Virus record (IMG/VR): IMGVR_UViG_3300012000_000090
Coordinates: 1 to 30,017 of that record
Reading direction: 5' to 3' (one strand)
Length of the DNA: 30,017 bases
DNA from: a virus
Below are positions 1 to 5,363 of the stretch, piece after piece. Each line of letters opens with the position of its first letter. Positions within the stretch are counted from its first letter, which is position 1. Position numbers and translations under genes: made by a program. A model generated the notes under the pieces. That model made no database searches, had not been told where the DNA came from, and saw only the letters and a list, made by a program, of their open reading frames with translations.

Positions 1-198
1 ACGGCGAGTTATATCTGCTTCGTTAACTCTGGCCTCTAATCTTGTAACTTGGTCTTTTAAACTTGATCCAGAATTGGGCTTAAGTTCTGCTTTCATTTCG
101 GAAAAATAATGCTTTACGAGAAAACGAATTCCGCCAGCAACAATTCCCAAAATAGAAAGTATTACAAGAATTAGTTGGGCCCAGTCGGTAAGTGTCAT
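1..198 (-). CDS. Small membrane-anchored protein, partial
   Basis: The open frame begins with ATG at 198 and runs off the window edge after 66 codons, so the C-terminus is missing. Residues 6-27 are a hydrophobic segment rich in Leu, Ile and Val, followed by a charged region ending in a coiled-coil-like stretch (KDQVTRLEARVNEADITRR). This topology, one N-terminal membrane helix then a cytoplasmic or periplasmic coiled coil, is common in phage accessory or lysis-region proteins, but no family is recognised. A -10 box (TATAAT, 208-213 on the minus strand) lies 9 nt before the ATG, which would leave a leader of only about 3 nt. Confidence 0.7.
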   Translation of the reverse strand, partial: MTLTDWAQLILVILSILGIVAGGIRFLVKHYFSEMKAELKPNSGSSLKDQVTRLEARVNEADITRR

Positions 199-375
199 AA
201 CAAACTTATTATATCACTATTTAAGACGCAAATGTAAGTACTTGCAAAAAATAGAAGTGCTGTTAAGTCGTCGCCGAAATAGAGATACCCAAACAATCTT
301 TTGACAAAATATGATTGCAAGCAATCAATAGTGTCACTAGTTGTCTTATAAACTCTTTTAGGCTATAATGGAAGT
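199..375. promoter_or_regulatory. Divergent promoter region
   Basis: This 177-nt gap separates two divergent genes. On plus, TTGTCT (341-346), a 17-nt spacer and TATAAT (364-369) end exactly 6 nt before the ATG at 376, so the expected RNA starts at the start codon (leaderless). On minus, TATAAT at 213-208 precedes the gene starting at 198. No other structure was seen. Confidence 0.7.
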
Positions 376-966
376 ATGTGGGTAGAACAAATTTTAAATG
401 TTTTAAAACAATCACTACTTGAGAAATTACGTATTCATCATAGTGTCTATCGTCTACCGTGTACGAGTGAGTTCTTGGAAGAATTAATTTCCGATGCGCT
501 AAAAGAAAACGGTATGAATAATGATTGGAAACCAAACAGATCACACTCAGTATCGGTAGATATGACAATAGATGAAGGTCCTTCAATATCGGTCAAGTCT
601 GGCGTATATGATCCAAAGAAAAATCAACTGAAGTTCTCTGGCTCCAGATTAGGTAAGCATAAAACCATAGAAGATATGGTCGGACATGTTGTGGATACTA
701 GTGCAGATGTTTATGTATGTTTAACCAAAGCAGACCAAGATTGGTCTTCTATCCCCGAAAAATTTGAAAACAAAATATATTATCTATTTGTCTTTGACAA
801 ACAATCTTTAGATTATAATTCGGCTATATGGTATCAAAAAGGAGATATATGGTGTTTGGATGCTATAGGCTTATCTGCTTATATCTCTCCTAGTATGTCA
901 TATCAGTTATGGACCAAAGTAGATGAGTCTTTGATTGGATCCCCCGAAAAACTTGATATACTGTAG
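376..966 (+). CDS. Putative restriction-endonuclease-like (PD-(D/E)XK fold) protein
   Basis: A 196-residue protein. Around residues 58-76 a beta-hairpin-like stretch reads HSVSVDMTIDEGPSISVKSG: an Asp (D62) followed about ten residues later by SVKSG resembles the D-Xn-(E/Q/S)xK active site of type II restriction enzymes and related nucleases. The C-terminal half has alternating hydrophobic strands (YYLFVFDKQ, AIWYQKGDIWCLDAI) as expected of that fold. This is motif-level evidence only; no methyltransferase partner is visible. The promoter TTGTCT-17-TATAAT places the transcript start at the ATG itself. The next gene follows after 2 nt. Confidence 0.42.
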   Translation: MWVEQILNVLKQSLLEKLRIHHSVYRLPCTSEFLEELISDALKENGMNNDWKPNRSHSVSVDMTIDEGPSISVKSGVYDPKKNQLKFSGSRLGKHKTIEDMVGHVVDTSADVYVCLTKADQDWSSIPEKFENKIYYLFVFDKQSLDYNSAIWYQKGDIWCLDAIGLSAYISPSMSYQLWTKVDESLIGSPEKLDIL

Positions 967-968
967 TT

Positions 969-1169
969 ATGTCAGATGATGTCAAACCTTGGGATTTACT
1001 TAATCCAAGAGAGCCAAGAAGTGAAGAAGAGTTAAAAGCCCATAGGCTCTCTATATGTGAGACCTGTGAACACTTTAGACAAGGAACAAGAACTTGTAGG
1101 CTATGTGGCTGTTTTATGGATCTTAAGGCTACTCTAGATAGAGCCAAGTGTCCAGATCATAGATGGTGA
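969..1169 (+). CDS. Small zinc-binding protein, DUF6171-like
   Basis: A 66-residue protein with C30-xx-C33, C43-xx-C46-x-C48 and C61 near the C-terminus, closing in CPDHRW. This Cys spacing, with MDLK after CGC, matches the small phage family annotated as DUF6171, whose function is unknown; structural zinc binding is the likely role. A TATACT box (957-962) lies inside the end of the upstream gene, exactly 6 nt before this ATG, so it may also have its own leaderless transcript. Confidence 0.75.
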   Translation: MSDDVKPWDLLNPREPRSEEELKAHRLSICETCEHFRQGTRTCRLCGCFMDLKATLDRAKCPDHRW

Positions 1170-1170
1170 T

Positions 1171-1326
1171 TTATTTATCTAGATCAATTTCTTCCAGAAA
1201 GAATTCTTCTTCTGTCAGATGATCTTTAGATGATTGGCATGTGCATCCATTGCAGCAAGTTTCTGAAAATATTTTTACAGCCAAGTTTTCACTATCCATC
1301 ATCTTATTAAATGTAGGCATTTCCAT
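1171..1326 (-). CDS. Small Cys-rich protein
   Basis: A 51-residue product with a cluster CCNGCTC (residues 24-30) and an acidic C-terminus. I chose ATG 1326 because TATAAT lies exactly 6 nt upstream, the leaderless spacing used repeatedly in this genome, although no good -35 is visible. A longer in-frame form from 1470 would add a hydrophobic N-terminus but would span this promoter. The gene converges on the plus-strand gene ending at 1169. Function unknown. Confidence 0.5.
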   Translation of the reverse strand: MEMPTFNKMMDSENLAVKIFSETCCNGCTCQSSKDHLTEEEFFLEEIDLDK

Positions 1327-1475
1327 AGTTTTATTATACCCTGGATTTTCTGAATATTTTTTCATTTTGAGAAAAATCTGAATTTTTTGTATTTGTGTAT
1401 GATACATAAAAAACAAAAATAAAATGCAAAAAAATAGTGAGCACACAAGGATCACTTGCATGCCCACCATATTGC

Positions 1476-1628
1476 TTACTTAGTATCTACTTCCCTAATG
1501 TTATAGGTAAAGCCCTTACCTAATTTATTTAGTTCTTCAATTACTGCTAGGATATCTTCAGGCTTGCTTGCCTTTTGATTGACTGCTAGTAGATTGCTAC
1601 CCTGCCATAGTGTGTAAGTGATAGTCAT
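1476..1628 (-). CDS. Hypothetical 50-residue protein
   Basis: The product starts MTITYTLWQGSNLLAVN and carries a helix (PEDILAVIEELNKLGKGF) between two short strands, a small alpha/beta layout. It is the last gene of a three-gene minus operon (1916 to 1476): its ATG follows the TAA of the preceding gene without a gap, and GAAAGAG upstream can serve as ribosome-binding site. No family recognised. Confidence 0.65.
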   Translation of the reverse strand: MTITYTLWQGSNLLAVNQKASKPEDILAVIEELNKLGKGFTYNIREVDTK

Positions 1629-1727
1629 TTATTTATTCTCTTTCTTGTTAGTTAGTAGGGCTACTGCTTGCAAGGTGCTTGCCTTGCGTTGGGCTTGTAT
1701 ATAAGCCTTGTATTCTTCTAGAGTCAT
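1629..1727 (-). CDS. Hypothetical 32-residue microprotein
   Basis: A 33-codon frame, MTLEEYKAYIQAQRKAS then a short helical tail, predicted wholly alpha-helical and basic. It sits in the middle of the minus operon; its start follows the upstream stop directly (TAA-ATG) and its stop is directly followed by the next ATG, which supports it as a real gene despite its size. Confidence 0.6.
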   Translation of the reverse strand: MTLEEYKAYIQAQRKASTLQAVALLTNKKENK

Positions 1728-1916
1728 TTAGTTATTGACCTTTCTTTTTTGTAGTGAGGCATATCGCTTAGCGATAACCATAGCCTTATCAAAACCATAT
1801 TTGTTATTTAGTATTTGGCATTGGCGTATAGTCAATGCATAACTAGGTAGAGGGTTATTGATAGATAGGGCAGATGAACCAAACTCATCTGCTATTTCGT
1901 TATATATAGTGTTCAT
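1728..1916 (-). CDS. Hypothetical 62-residue protein
   Basis: First gene of the minus operon. The product is mostly helical with a basic tail (IAKRYASLQKRKVNN) and the core TIRQCQILNNKYGFDKAMVIAKRY, which could be a small nucleic-acid-binding helix pair, but no family is recognised. An AAAGAAAGG ribosome-binding site lies 9 nt before the ATG. Confidence 0.65.
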   Translation of the reverse strand: MNTIYNEIADEFGSSALSINNPLPSYALTIRQCQILNNKYGFDKAMVIAKRYASLQKRKVNN

Positions 1917-2096
1917 ATTGATGAACCTTTCTTTTATGCGATAACCTTGTGTTATCTTTTCCTTGACCTAGGTTATTTGCCCTATTGCTAGGGGCTCACT
2001 AGGATTTCTTATTTAATTGTTATAGTAGTAATACTAGCACACATACCCTGAAAAGTCAAGGCGACACGCCGTAGGCGTTGTGTGATTAGCGACACA
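1917..2096 (-). promoter_or_regulatory. Minus-strand promoter module with CRP-like site and structured leader
   Basis: Read on minus: imperfect CRP-like palindrome TGTGA-N6-ACACA (2081-2096), box ACGGCGTGTC (as GACACGCCGT on plus, 2063-2072), -35 TTGACT (2059-2054), 17-nt spacer ending in TGC, -10 TAGTAT (2036-2031). The inferred start is about 2024, which puts the palindrome centre at -64.5 and the ACGGCGTGTC centre at -43.5. The roughly 108-nt leader contains two hairpins, 1979-1995 (CCCTA/TAGGG with a GCAA loop) and 1940-1956 (GATAAC/GTTATC), before the AAAGAAAGG ribosome-binding site. The CRP-like site overlaps the end of the upstream zinc-ribbon gene. Confidence 0.7.
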
Positions 2097-2205
2097 TAAC
2101 GCAGGTTTCCCACGCTGTTACACGCTCACACTTGGAACACTTGACATATCCAAGCCATTTGTCCATTTCAGGGCTATTGCCCTGTTCGTAAATTCTGTTA
2201 GTCAT
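2086..2205 (-). CDS. Zinc-ribbon microprotein (paralogue A)
   Basis: A 39-residue protein with C23-xx-C26 and C35-xx-C38, a complete CxxC-x8-CxxC zinc ribbon. It is a clear paralogue of the plus-strand gene at 3197-3316: the two share MTNRI, EQGN and the whole VKCSKCERVTAWETCVMC core. The start at 2205 follows an AGAAAGGGTC ribosome-binding site. An upstream in-frame extension to 2346 would cross the promoter and is rejected. Partner and function unknown. Confidence 0.75.
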   Translation of the reverse strand: MTNRIYEQGNSPEMDKWLGYVKCSKCERVTAWETCVMCR

Positions 2206-2319
2206 TTTGACCCTTTCTAGTTTAGAGACCTTCTCTAACTTTCTAATACTGGAAGTATAGCATAGCCTATGCCAAAAGTCAAGTCCTAGCACGGCGTGTC
2301 GCATGTGATGTCGCTCACA
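2206..2319 (-). promoter_or_regulatory. Minus-strand promoter module of zinc-ribbon paralogue A
   Basis: On minus: perfect CRP-like palindrome TGTGATGTCGCTCACA (2304-2319), ACGGCGTGTC on the plus strand at 2291-2300, -35 TTGACT (2282-2277), 17-nt spacer ending TGC, -10 TATACT (2259-2254). With a start near 2247 the palindrome centre is at -64.5. The leader holds the hairpin TTAGAGA-AGG-TCTCTAA (2238-2222), equivalent to the AGG-loop hairpins of the plus-strand modules at 2423-2441 and 3161-3181. Confidence 0.72.
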
Positions 2320-2331
2320 CGCCCCGAGCAA

Positions 2332-2458
2332 TGTGGTGTACATCACAAAAATAGTTTCACGACACGCCCATAAATACCCCCAAAATGTCAGTGGTAGGTG
2401 TTATACTTCTAGTATAAAGAAAGTTGATAAAGGTTATCAACAAAGAAAGGAAAACAAA
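2332..2458 (+). promoter_or_regulatory. Promoter module: CRP-like site, TGTCAG-N10 promoter, AGG-loop hairpin
   Basis: CRP-like site TGTGGTGTACATCACA (2332-2347), GACACGCC box (2361-2368), TGTCAG (2386-2391), exactly 10 nt ending TGT, then -10 TATACT (2402-2407); no recognisable -35. The inferred start is about 2414, putting the CRP-like centre at -74.5. The -10 is followed by its own inverted repeat (TTATACT-TCT-AGTATAA, 2401-2417). The leader carries the perfect hairpin GTTGATAA-AGG-TTATCAAC (2423-2441), then AAAGAAAGG. Confidence 0.72.
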
Positions 2459-2686
2459 ATGTTTTCACTAAAGTATAAAATAGAGTTGAATACTAATCCT
2501 CTATACCCTCTAGGTAAAGAGTTCTCTACTTGCCTAGGTGTTCTAATGAACACAGAACAAGATGCTAATGAGTATCTTGACCTACTAGCCCTTAGAGGTA
2601 CTATCCTAGAGGTAGAACTTGTAGAACTAAAAGACTACAAGCCTAGTAAGTATGTCCCTATCGCTACTACTAGAAGTTGGGAGTAA
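2459..2686 (+). CDS. Hypothetical 75-residue protein
   Basis: The product begins MFSLKYKIELNTNPLYP and has an alpha/beta pattern: strand, helix (NTEQDANEYLDLLALRG), strand (TILEVELVEL). That looks like a compact ferredoxin-like or dodecin-like fold, but no family is recognised. Start chosen at 2459 after AAAGAAAGG; the in-frame extension upstream to 2333 spans the promoter and is rejected. Followed closely by the gene at 2692. Confidence 0.7.
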   Translation: MFSLKYKIELNTNPLYPLGKEFSTCLGVLMNTEQDANEYLDLLALRGTILEVELVELKDYKPSKYVPIATTRSWE

Positions 2687-2691
2687 TCGTA

Positions 2692-2904
2692 ATGAGTTCC
2701 CTTGAAATATTTCGCCTTAATGAACAAGGTGCTGGTTGGGTATCTTTAGAAGATGCTACTACTGCAGAATTGTTAGATTTAGAATTAGCAATAACATTCA
2801 ATGCTCCAATGCAAATGTTATGTTTCAAATGTCATACACCAATTCCAAAAGGTAATGTGTGTGTTAATCACAAAAATGTAAAAGGAGCAATTTACTTTGA
2901 GTAA
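2692..2904 (+). CDS. Small protein with CxxC-x9-C-xx-H zinc site
   Basis: 70 residues. The C-terminal part holds C44-xx-C47 and C57-xx-H60, a likely zinc site; the N-terminal part is an acidic helix (LEDATTAELLDLELAI). ATG 2692 is preceded by GGGAG; an upstream in-frame TTG at 2677 would overlap the previous gene. Role unknown. Confidence 0.68.
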   Translation: MSSLEIFRLNEQGAGWVSLEDATTAELLDLELAITFNAPMQMLCFKCHTPIPKGNVCVNHKNVKGAIYFE

Positions 2905-2998
2905 TTTCTATCAAACTTTTTTTGTAAGTGGTAATGCACTGTTTTGGTTTTCAATGATCTGTTTAGGTTATGGTTTTTATTTATTCGTAAAGGAATAA
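2897..2998 (+). CDS. Possible 33-residue membrane microprotein (TTG start)
   Basis: An open frame overlapping the last codons of the upstream gene, starting TTG at 2897 with AAAGGAG (2881-2887) well placed before it. Residues 12-31 (GNALFWFSMICLGYGFYLFV) are one hydrophobic segment, so a single-pass membrane peptide is expected. The unusual start and small size make it tentative. Confidence 0.45.
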   Translation: MSNFYQTFFVSGNALFWFSMICLGYGFYLFVKE

Positions 2999-3196
2999 AA
3001 AAATCCCGAGCAAAAAGTTATCCACATGATGCACATCACACTATGAATTTACGCTCAAGTTATCCACATGGCGTACATCACAGTGGCATATGTACCTAAT
3101 GTCCGTTTCGTACCCCTCAAAATGTCAGACCCCCCTGTTATACTTACTAGTATAAAGAAAGTTAAATAAAGGTTATTTAACAAGAAAGGTCAAAAA
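2999..3196 (+). promoter_or_regulatory. Promoter module with two DnaA-box/CRP-half-site repeats
   Basis: CCCGAG (3004-3009), then two copies of a composite element about 42 bp apart: AAGTTATCCACATG followed by a CRP-like right half (ATCACA). DnaA boxes TTATCCACA are at 3018-3026 and 3060-3068; CRP-like sites are at 3025-3040 and 3067-3082. Then TGTCAG (3123-3128), 10 nt ending TGT, -10 TATACT (3139-3144), its inverted repeat AGTATA (3149-3154), the hairpin GTTAAATAA-AGG-TTATTTAAC (3161-3181) and AAGAAAGG. With a start near 3151 the nearer CRP-like centre is at -76.5. Confidence 0.72.
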
Positions 3197-3316
3197 ATGA
3201 CAAATAGAATTTTTGAACAAGGTAATACTCCTACTATGAACGAATACTTAGGTTATGTAAAATGCTCTAAATGTGAAAGAGTTACAGCATGGGAAACATG
3301 CGTAATGTGTAAATAA
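3197..3316 (+). CDS. Zinc-ribbon microprotein (paralogue B)
   Basis: 39 residues with CxxC-x8-CxxC, paralogous to the minus-strand gene at 2086-2205; differences are conservative (I/F, S/T, DKW/NEY, R/K). Both copies keep the same leader design (AGG-loop hairpin, AAGAAAGG ribosome-binding site), so gene and regulatory leader were duplicated together and inverted. Function unknown; zinc-dependent protein or nucleic-acid binding is plausible. Confidence 0.75.
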   Translation: MTNRIFEQGNTPTMNEYLGYVKCSKCERVTAWETCVMCK

Positions 3317-3376
3317 TAAATAAATAAAAACTTAATAAAATAAATTTAACTAACAAAAAAAGAAAGGTTGTCAAAA

Positions 3377-3556
3377 ATGATAACACTAGAAAATAAAAAG
3401 TGCGTAGAGCACAATCCAATGAAATCTGCTATCTCAGAATACGCAGATACACAATTCACTTTCTGTCAAGATTGTGAACAAAACATAGAGCGTTGGTATA
3501 ACGATACTGACCCAGAGCGTCTACCTATGTGGACAGATTGGAAGGTTTCTCAATGA
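3377..3556 (+). CDS. Small putative zinc protein
   Basis: 59 residues with C9, H12 and C30-xx-C33, a possible Cys3His zinc site, and an acidic, Trp-rich C-terminus (PMWTDWKV). I chose ATG 3377 after AGAAAGG (3361-3367); a TTG three codons earlier lies too close to that site. The stop overlaps the next start (ATGA). Confidence 0.66.
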   Translation: MITLENKKCVEHNPMKSAISEYADTQFTFCQDCEQNIERWYNDTDPERLPMWTDWKVSQ

Positions 3557-3717
3557 GTACTTTCTTAAGTGTTAAATCAGTTTGTGGAAACGCAACTGCC
3601 TCAGTTGATGTCTATGACTTAGACCTTAACTCTCATGGCGTTATCTGTTGTGATAACTGCCGTTCAATTTTAATGTGCCGTAAGGCGTGGGATTTTTTAT
3701 ACAAGAAAGGTAAGTAA
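3553..3717 (+). CDS. Small Cys-rich protein
   Basis: 54 residues with C11, CCDNC (32-36) and C42, likely metal binding, followed by a basic C-terminal helix (RKAWDFLYKKGK). Translationally coupled: its ATG overlaps the TGA of the upstream gene. The longer frame from 3529 is rejected in favour of the coupled start. Function unknown. Confidence 0.66.
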   Translation: MSTFLSVKSVCGNATASVDVYDLDLNSHGVICCDNCRSILMCRKAWDFLYKKGK

Positions 3718-3861
3718 ATGAAAAAAAATGTTTTAATCAGTTTTGTAACTGAAGCAGATACAGATCTTCAAGCAGTTTTTAATTTAAATAAAGTTTTTGC
3801 TAAACTTAGCGAAAACGAATTAGAAAAATTTAATGCGTTTGAAGTTTTACCTGTTGAATAA
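3718..3861 (+). CDS. Hypothetical 47-residue protein
   Basis: Starts MKKNVLISFVTEADTDLQAVF and is predicted strand-helix-helix-strand, acidic. It follows the upstream stop without a gap (TAA-ATG) with AAGAAAGG 7 nt before the start, and ends 12 nt before a strong terminator, so it is the last gene of this operon. No family recognised. Confidence 0.65.
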   Translation: MKKNVLISFVTEADTDLQAVFNLNKVFAKLSENELEKFNAFEVLPVE

Positions 3862-3873
3862 ATAAAAGAGAGG

Positions 3874-3899
3874 TCGCAGAATAAACTCTGCGATTTTTT
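3874..3899 (+). terminator. Intrinsic terminator
   Basis: Perfect 7-bp stem TCGCAGA/TCTGCGA (3874-3880, 3887-3893), 6-nt loop and six T. Closes the operon ending at 3861. Confidence 0.85.
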
Positions 3900-3901
3900 C
3901 T

Positions 3902-4133
3902 CGGGCCCCTTGTGGTGTAAATCACATTAAGTTTACGGCGTGTCGTCTTGACTTTTTGACATTTATCTGTTATACTTCTAGGTATAGAAAAAAATTAAAT
4001 AAGGACAAATTAGGACAATGAGCCTAGCAAATAAATGTGATTAGTATCACAGTGAGCCTAGCGAATAAATGCCCTAAAATGTCAGCCCCCCATGATAGGA
4101 TAGTCCTATCACTTAAAGAAAGGAAGTCTTAAA
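3902..4133 (+). promoter_or_regulatory. Tandem promoter module, each promoter with a CRP-like site at -64.5
   Basis: Promoter 1: CTCGGGCCCC, CRP-like site TGTGGTGTAAATCACA (3911-3926), ACGGCGTGTC (3935-3944), TTGACT (3948-3953), 17 nt, TATACT (3971-3976), start near 3983. Promoter 2: CRP-like site TGTGATTAGTATCACA (4036-4051), TGTCAG (4080-4085), 10 nt ending TGA, TAGGAT (4096-4101) inside an inverted repeat GATAGGA-TAG-TCCTATC, start near 4108. Both palindrome centres are 64.5 bp upstream of the inferred starts. A 19-nt direct repeat beginning TGAGCCTAGC flanks the second palindrome (4019-4037, 4053-4071; one mismatch). Confidence 0.72.
4018..4044 (+). CDS. Possible leader mini-ORF, 8 residues
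   Basis: ATG at 4018 preceded by AGGACA encodes MSLANKCD and stops at TAG 4042-4044, downstream of promoter 1 and upstream of promoter 2. Its 3' end overlaps the CRP-like palindrome. It could be a leader peptide or chance; only the placed ribosome-binding site supports it. Confidence 0.25.
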   Translation: MSLANKCD

Positions 4134-4319
4134 ATGACTTACACTATAACACTAGAAACCTTTTCAGGTTCTACAAAAAAAATCGCTATGCCTAGCAAGG
4201 GTGCGGTTGCTCAATTCATCTCCACTTATCCAAATCAGTTACCTGTTGGCGTATCTGTTAAAGTCGCTTGCGATACTCTTGGAATTAGTGGCACACTTAG
4301 AGGAAAGAAGGTTCTCTAA
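4134..4319 (+). CDS. Hypothetical 61-residue protein
   Basis: Starts MTYTITLETFSGSTKKIAM, then a helix (SKGAVAQFISTYP) and two strands ending SGTLRGKKVL; basic at the C-terminus. First gene after the tandem promoters, with AAAGAAAGGAAG upstream. Its stop shares one base with the next ATG (TAATG). Function unknown. Confidence 0.68.
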   Translation: MTYTITLETFSGSTKKIAMPSKGAVAQFISTYPNQLPVGVSVKVACDTLGISGTLRGKKVL

Positions 4320-4462
4320 TGATAAACTCAGTAATGACTTTTCCTTGTGATGAGTGTAATGGTTCAGGTCTAATCTTTTTTGGAAATGATTTTGACTATG
4401 ATGTAGAAACTTGCGAATGCGATTTTGGTATTGAGCAAGACAACTTACTAGACAACAACTAA
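4319..4462 (+). CDS. Small DnaJ-type zinc-finger-like protein
   Basis: 47 residues with C10-xx-C13-NGSG and C32-x-C34. CxxCxGxG is the hallmark of a DnaJ central zinc-finger repeat, here as a single minimal unit with an acidic tail. Coupled to the upstream gene by TAATG. Likely a zinc-stabilised microprotein; partner unknown. Confidence 0.65.
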   Translation: MINSVMTFPCDECNGSGLIFFGNDFDYDVETCECDFGIEQDNLLDNN

Positions 4463-4481
4463 AAGAATAGGAAATAAATAA

Positions 4482-4685
4482 ATGGTAGAAATCAAACACT
4501 CACTTCACTTCGTTACTCAGGTAGATGAAACTCATCCAGTAGGTATGCAATTACTTGCACTAGAAAAAGAAATGCAAATTGCTATGCTTGAAGGTATGCT
4601 AAAAGACCTACTAGTGCCTGCACTTAAGCCAGCACTTGCTGAAATTAATCAAAACGGAACTTATGCAATTCTAAAGGTGGCATAA
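4482..4685 (+). CDS. Hypothetical 67-residue protein
   Basis: Acidic N-terminal strand region (HSLHFVTQVDETHP) then a long Met/Leu-rich amphipathic helix (LALEKEMQIAMLEGMLKDLL), which suggests oligomerisation through the helix. AGGAAA lies 8-13 nt before ATG 4482. No family recognised. Confidence 0.66.
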   Translation: MVEIKHSLHFVTQVDETHPVGMQLLALEKEMQIAMLEGMLKDLLVPALKPALAEINQNGTYAILKVA

Positions 4686-4688
4686 TAA

Positions 4689-4877
4689 ATGATGACACGT
4701 AAAGACTATGTAAGCACTGCAAACATTCTCAAAGAATATGCAAATCTTATTGACCAATTTACTTTTGAAGATTTGGTAAATGATTTTTGCGATATGTTTT
4801 TTGCTGATAATGATAAATTCTCTCCAGCAAAATTTGAAAGTGCTTGCTATGAATTGTTAGAGCCTGAATTAAAATAA
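4689..4877 (+). CDS. Small conserved phage-type protein (MTRKDY start)
   Basis: 62 residues, helical throughout. The N-terminal MTRKDYVSTANILKEYA resembles a short protein of unknown function often seen in phage accessory regions, whose typical start is MTRKDY followed by a helix. ATG 4692 is the alternative start and would give that N-terminus directly. Last gene before a terminator. Confidence 0.66.
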   Translation: MMTRKDYVSTANILKEYANLIDQFTFEDLVNDFCDMFFADNDKFSPAKFESACYELLEPELK

Positions 4878-4888
4878 AATGAAATCCT

Positions 4889-4919
4889 GAGCATGATCTA
4901 AAACTGCTCCCATTTTTTT
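4889..4919 (+). terminator. GAGCA/TGCTC-type terminator
   Basis: Stem GAGCA (4889-4893)/TGCTC (4905-4909), loop containing CTAAAAC, followed by seven T. One of a family of similar operon-end hairpins at 7802, 8339, 8575, 9744 and 10960. Confidence 0.7.
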
Positions 4920-5159
4920 GGGCCCGAGGCGTTTTCCACAGGCTGTGGATAACTTTACGTACAATGTGATTTTTCTCACAGAACTTGAGCGTCTCACTAT
5001 TTAAGATTACTCAAAAGTAACTTGAGATTTTTTGTCTAATAGGCTAGACTTACAGAGTAAGAAAAATTAAATAGTTTAGCAATTACGGCGTGTCGTTTAG
5101 GAAATGTCAGTCTAGTATGCTAAGATTATTTTATCAACAAAAAAGAAAGAGGTTGGCAA
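4920..5159 (+). promoter_or_regulatory. Promoter module with inverted DnaA boxes and two promoters
   Basis: GGGCCCGAGG (4920-4929), inverted DnaA boxes TTTTCCACA (4932-4940, one mismatch) and TGTGGATAA (4944-4952) three bases apart, then the CRP-like site TGTGATTTTTCTCACA (4965-4980) and TGAGCGTCTCA (4986-4996). Promoter A: TTGAGA (5022-5027), 17 nt, TAGACT (5045-5050), start near 5057, which puts the CRP-like centre at -84.5. Promoter B: ACGGCGTGTC (5085-5094), TGTCAG (5105-5110), 10 nt ending TGC, TAAGAT (5121-5126). The gene's AAGAAAGAGG follows. Confidence 0.68.
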
Positions 5160-5363
5160 ATGTCAGCAAATGTCTATACAATAGAAAACCTACTTGTAGG
5201 AAAGTCCTATCGCTCACGCACCTTAACAGGTGAAATTATCTCAGCAGAGATACACCCTAAAGCAGTTTGGTATCAAGGTTGCGAAAGTTATCTAGTAGAA
5301 GTGCGCCCTACTAATGGTGGAAAAATTACTTGTCGCACAGTAGCAGTAAAGGTGGAAAACTAA
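5160..5363 (+). CDS. Small beta-barrel-like protein (paralogue family)
   Basis: 67 residues, predicted almost all beta: LLVGKSYRS, LTGEIISAEIHP, SYLVEVRP, GKITCRTVAV. It shares an arrangement with the products at 7617 and 8394: (I/V)G-x-(S/T)Y, then (L/V)TG-x-I, then a V-x-(L/V/P) strand and a basic end. The fold could be SH3/KOW-like. First gene of a five-gene operon; TAATG coupling to the next. Confidence 0.62.
   Translation: MSANVYTIENLLVGKSYRSRTLTGEIISAEIHPKAVWYQGCESYLVEVRPTNGGKITCRTVAVKVEN

Noticed and set aside
263-586. Minus-strand frame antisense to the restriction-like gene
   Set aside because: It covers a strong plus-strand promoter and a better gene, and has no ribosome-binding site.
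1327-1470. Hydrophobic N-terminal extension of the small Cys-rich minus gene
   Set aside because: It would contain the TATAAT that lies 6 nt before ATG 1326, and its composition is that of AT-rich intergenic DNA.
2402-2441. Opposite-strand promoter made by the inverted -10 (TTGATA-18-TATACT on minus)
   Set aside because: No minus-strand gene lies suitably downstream with a matching start, and the hexamers arise from the hairpin and dyad.
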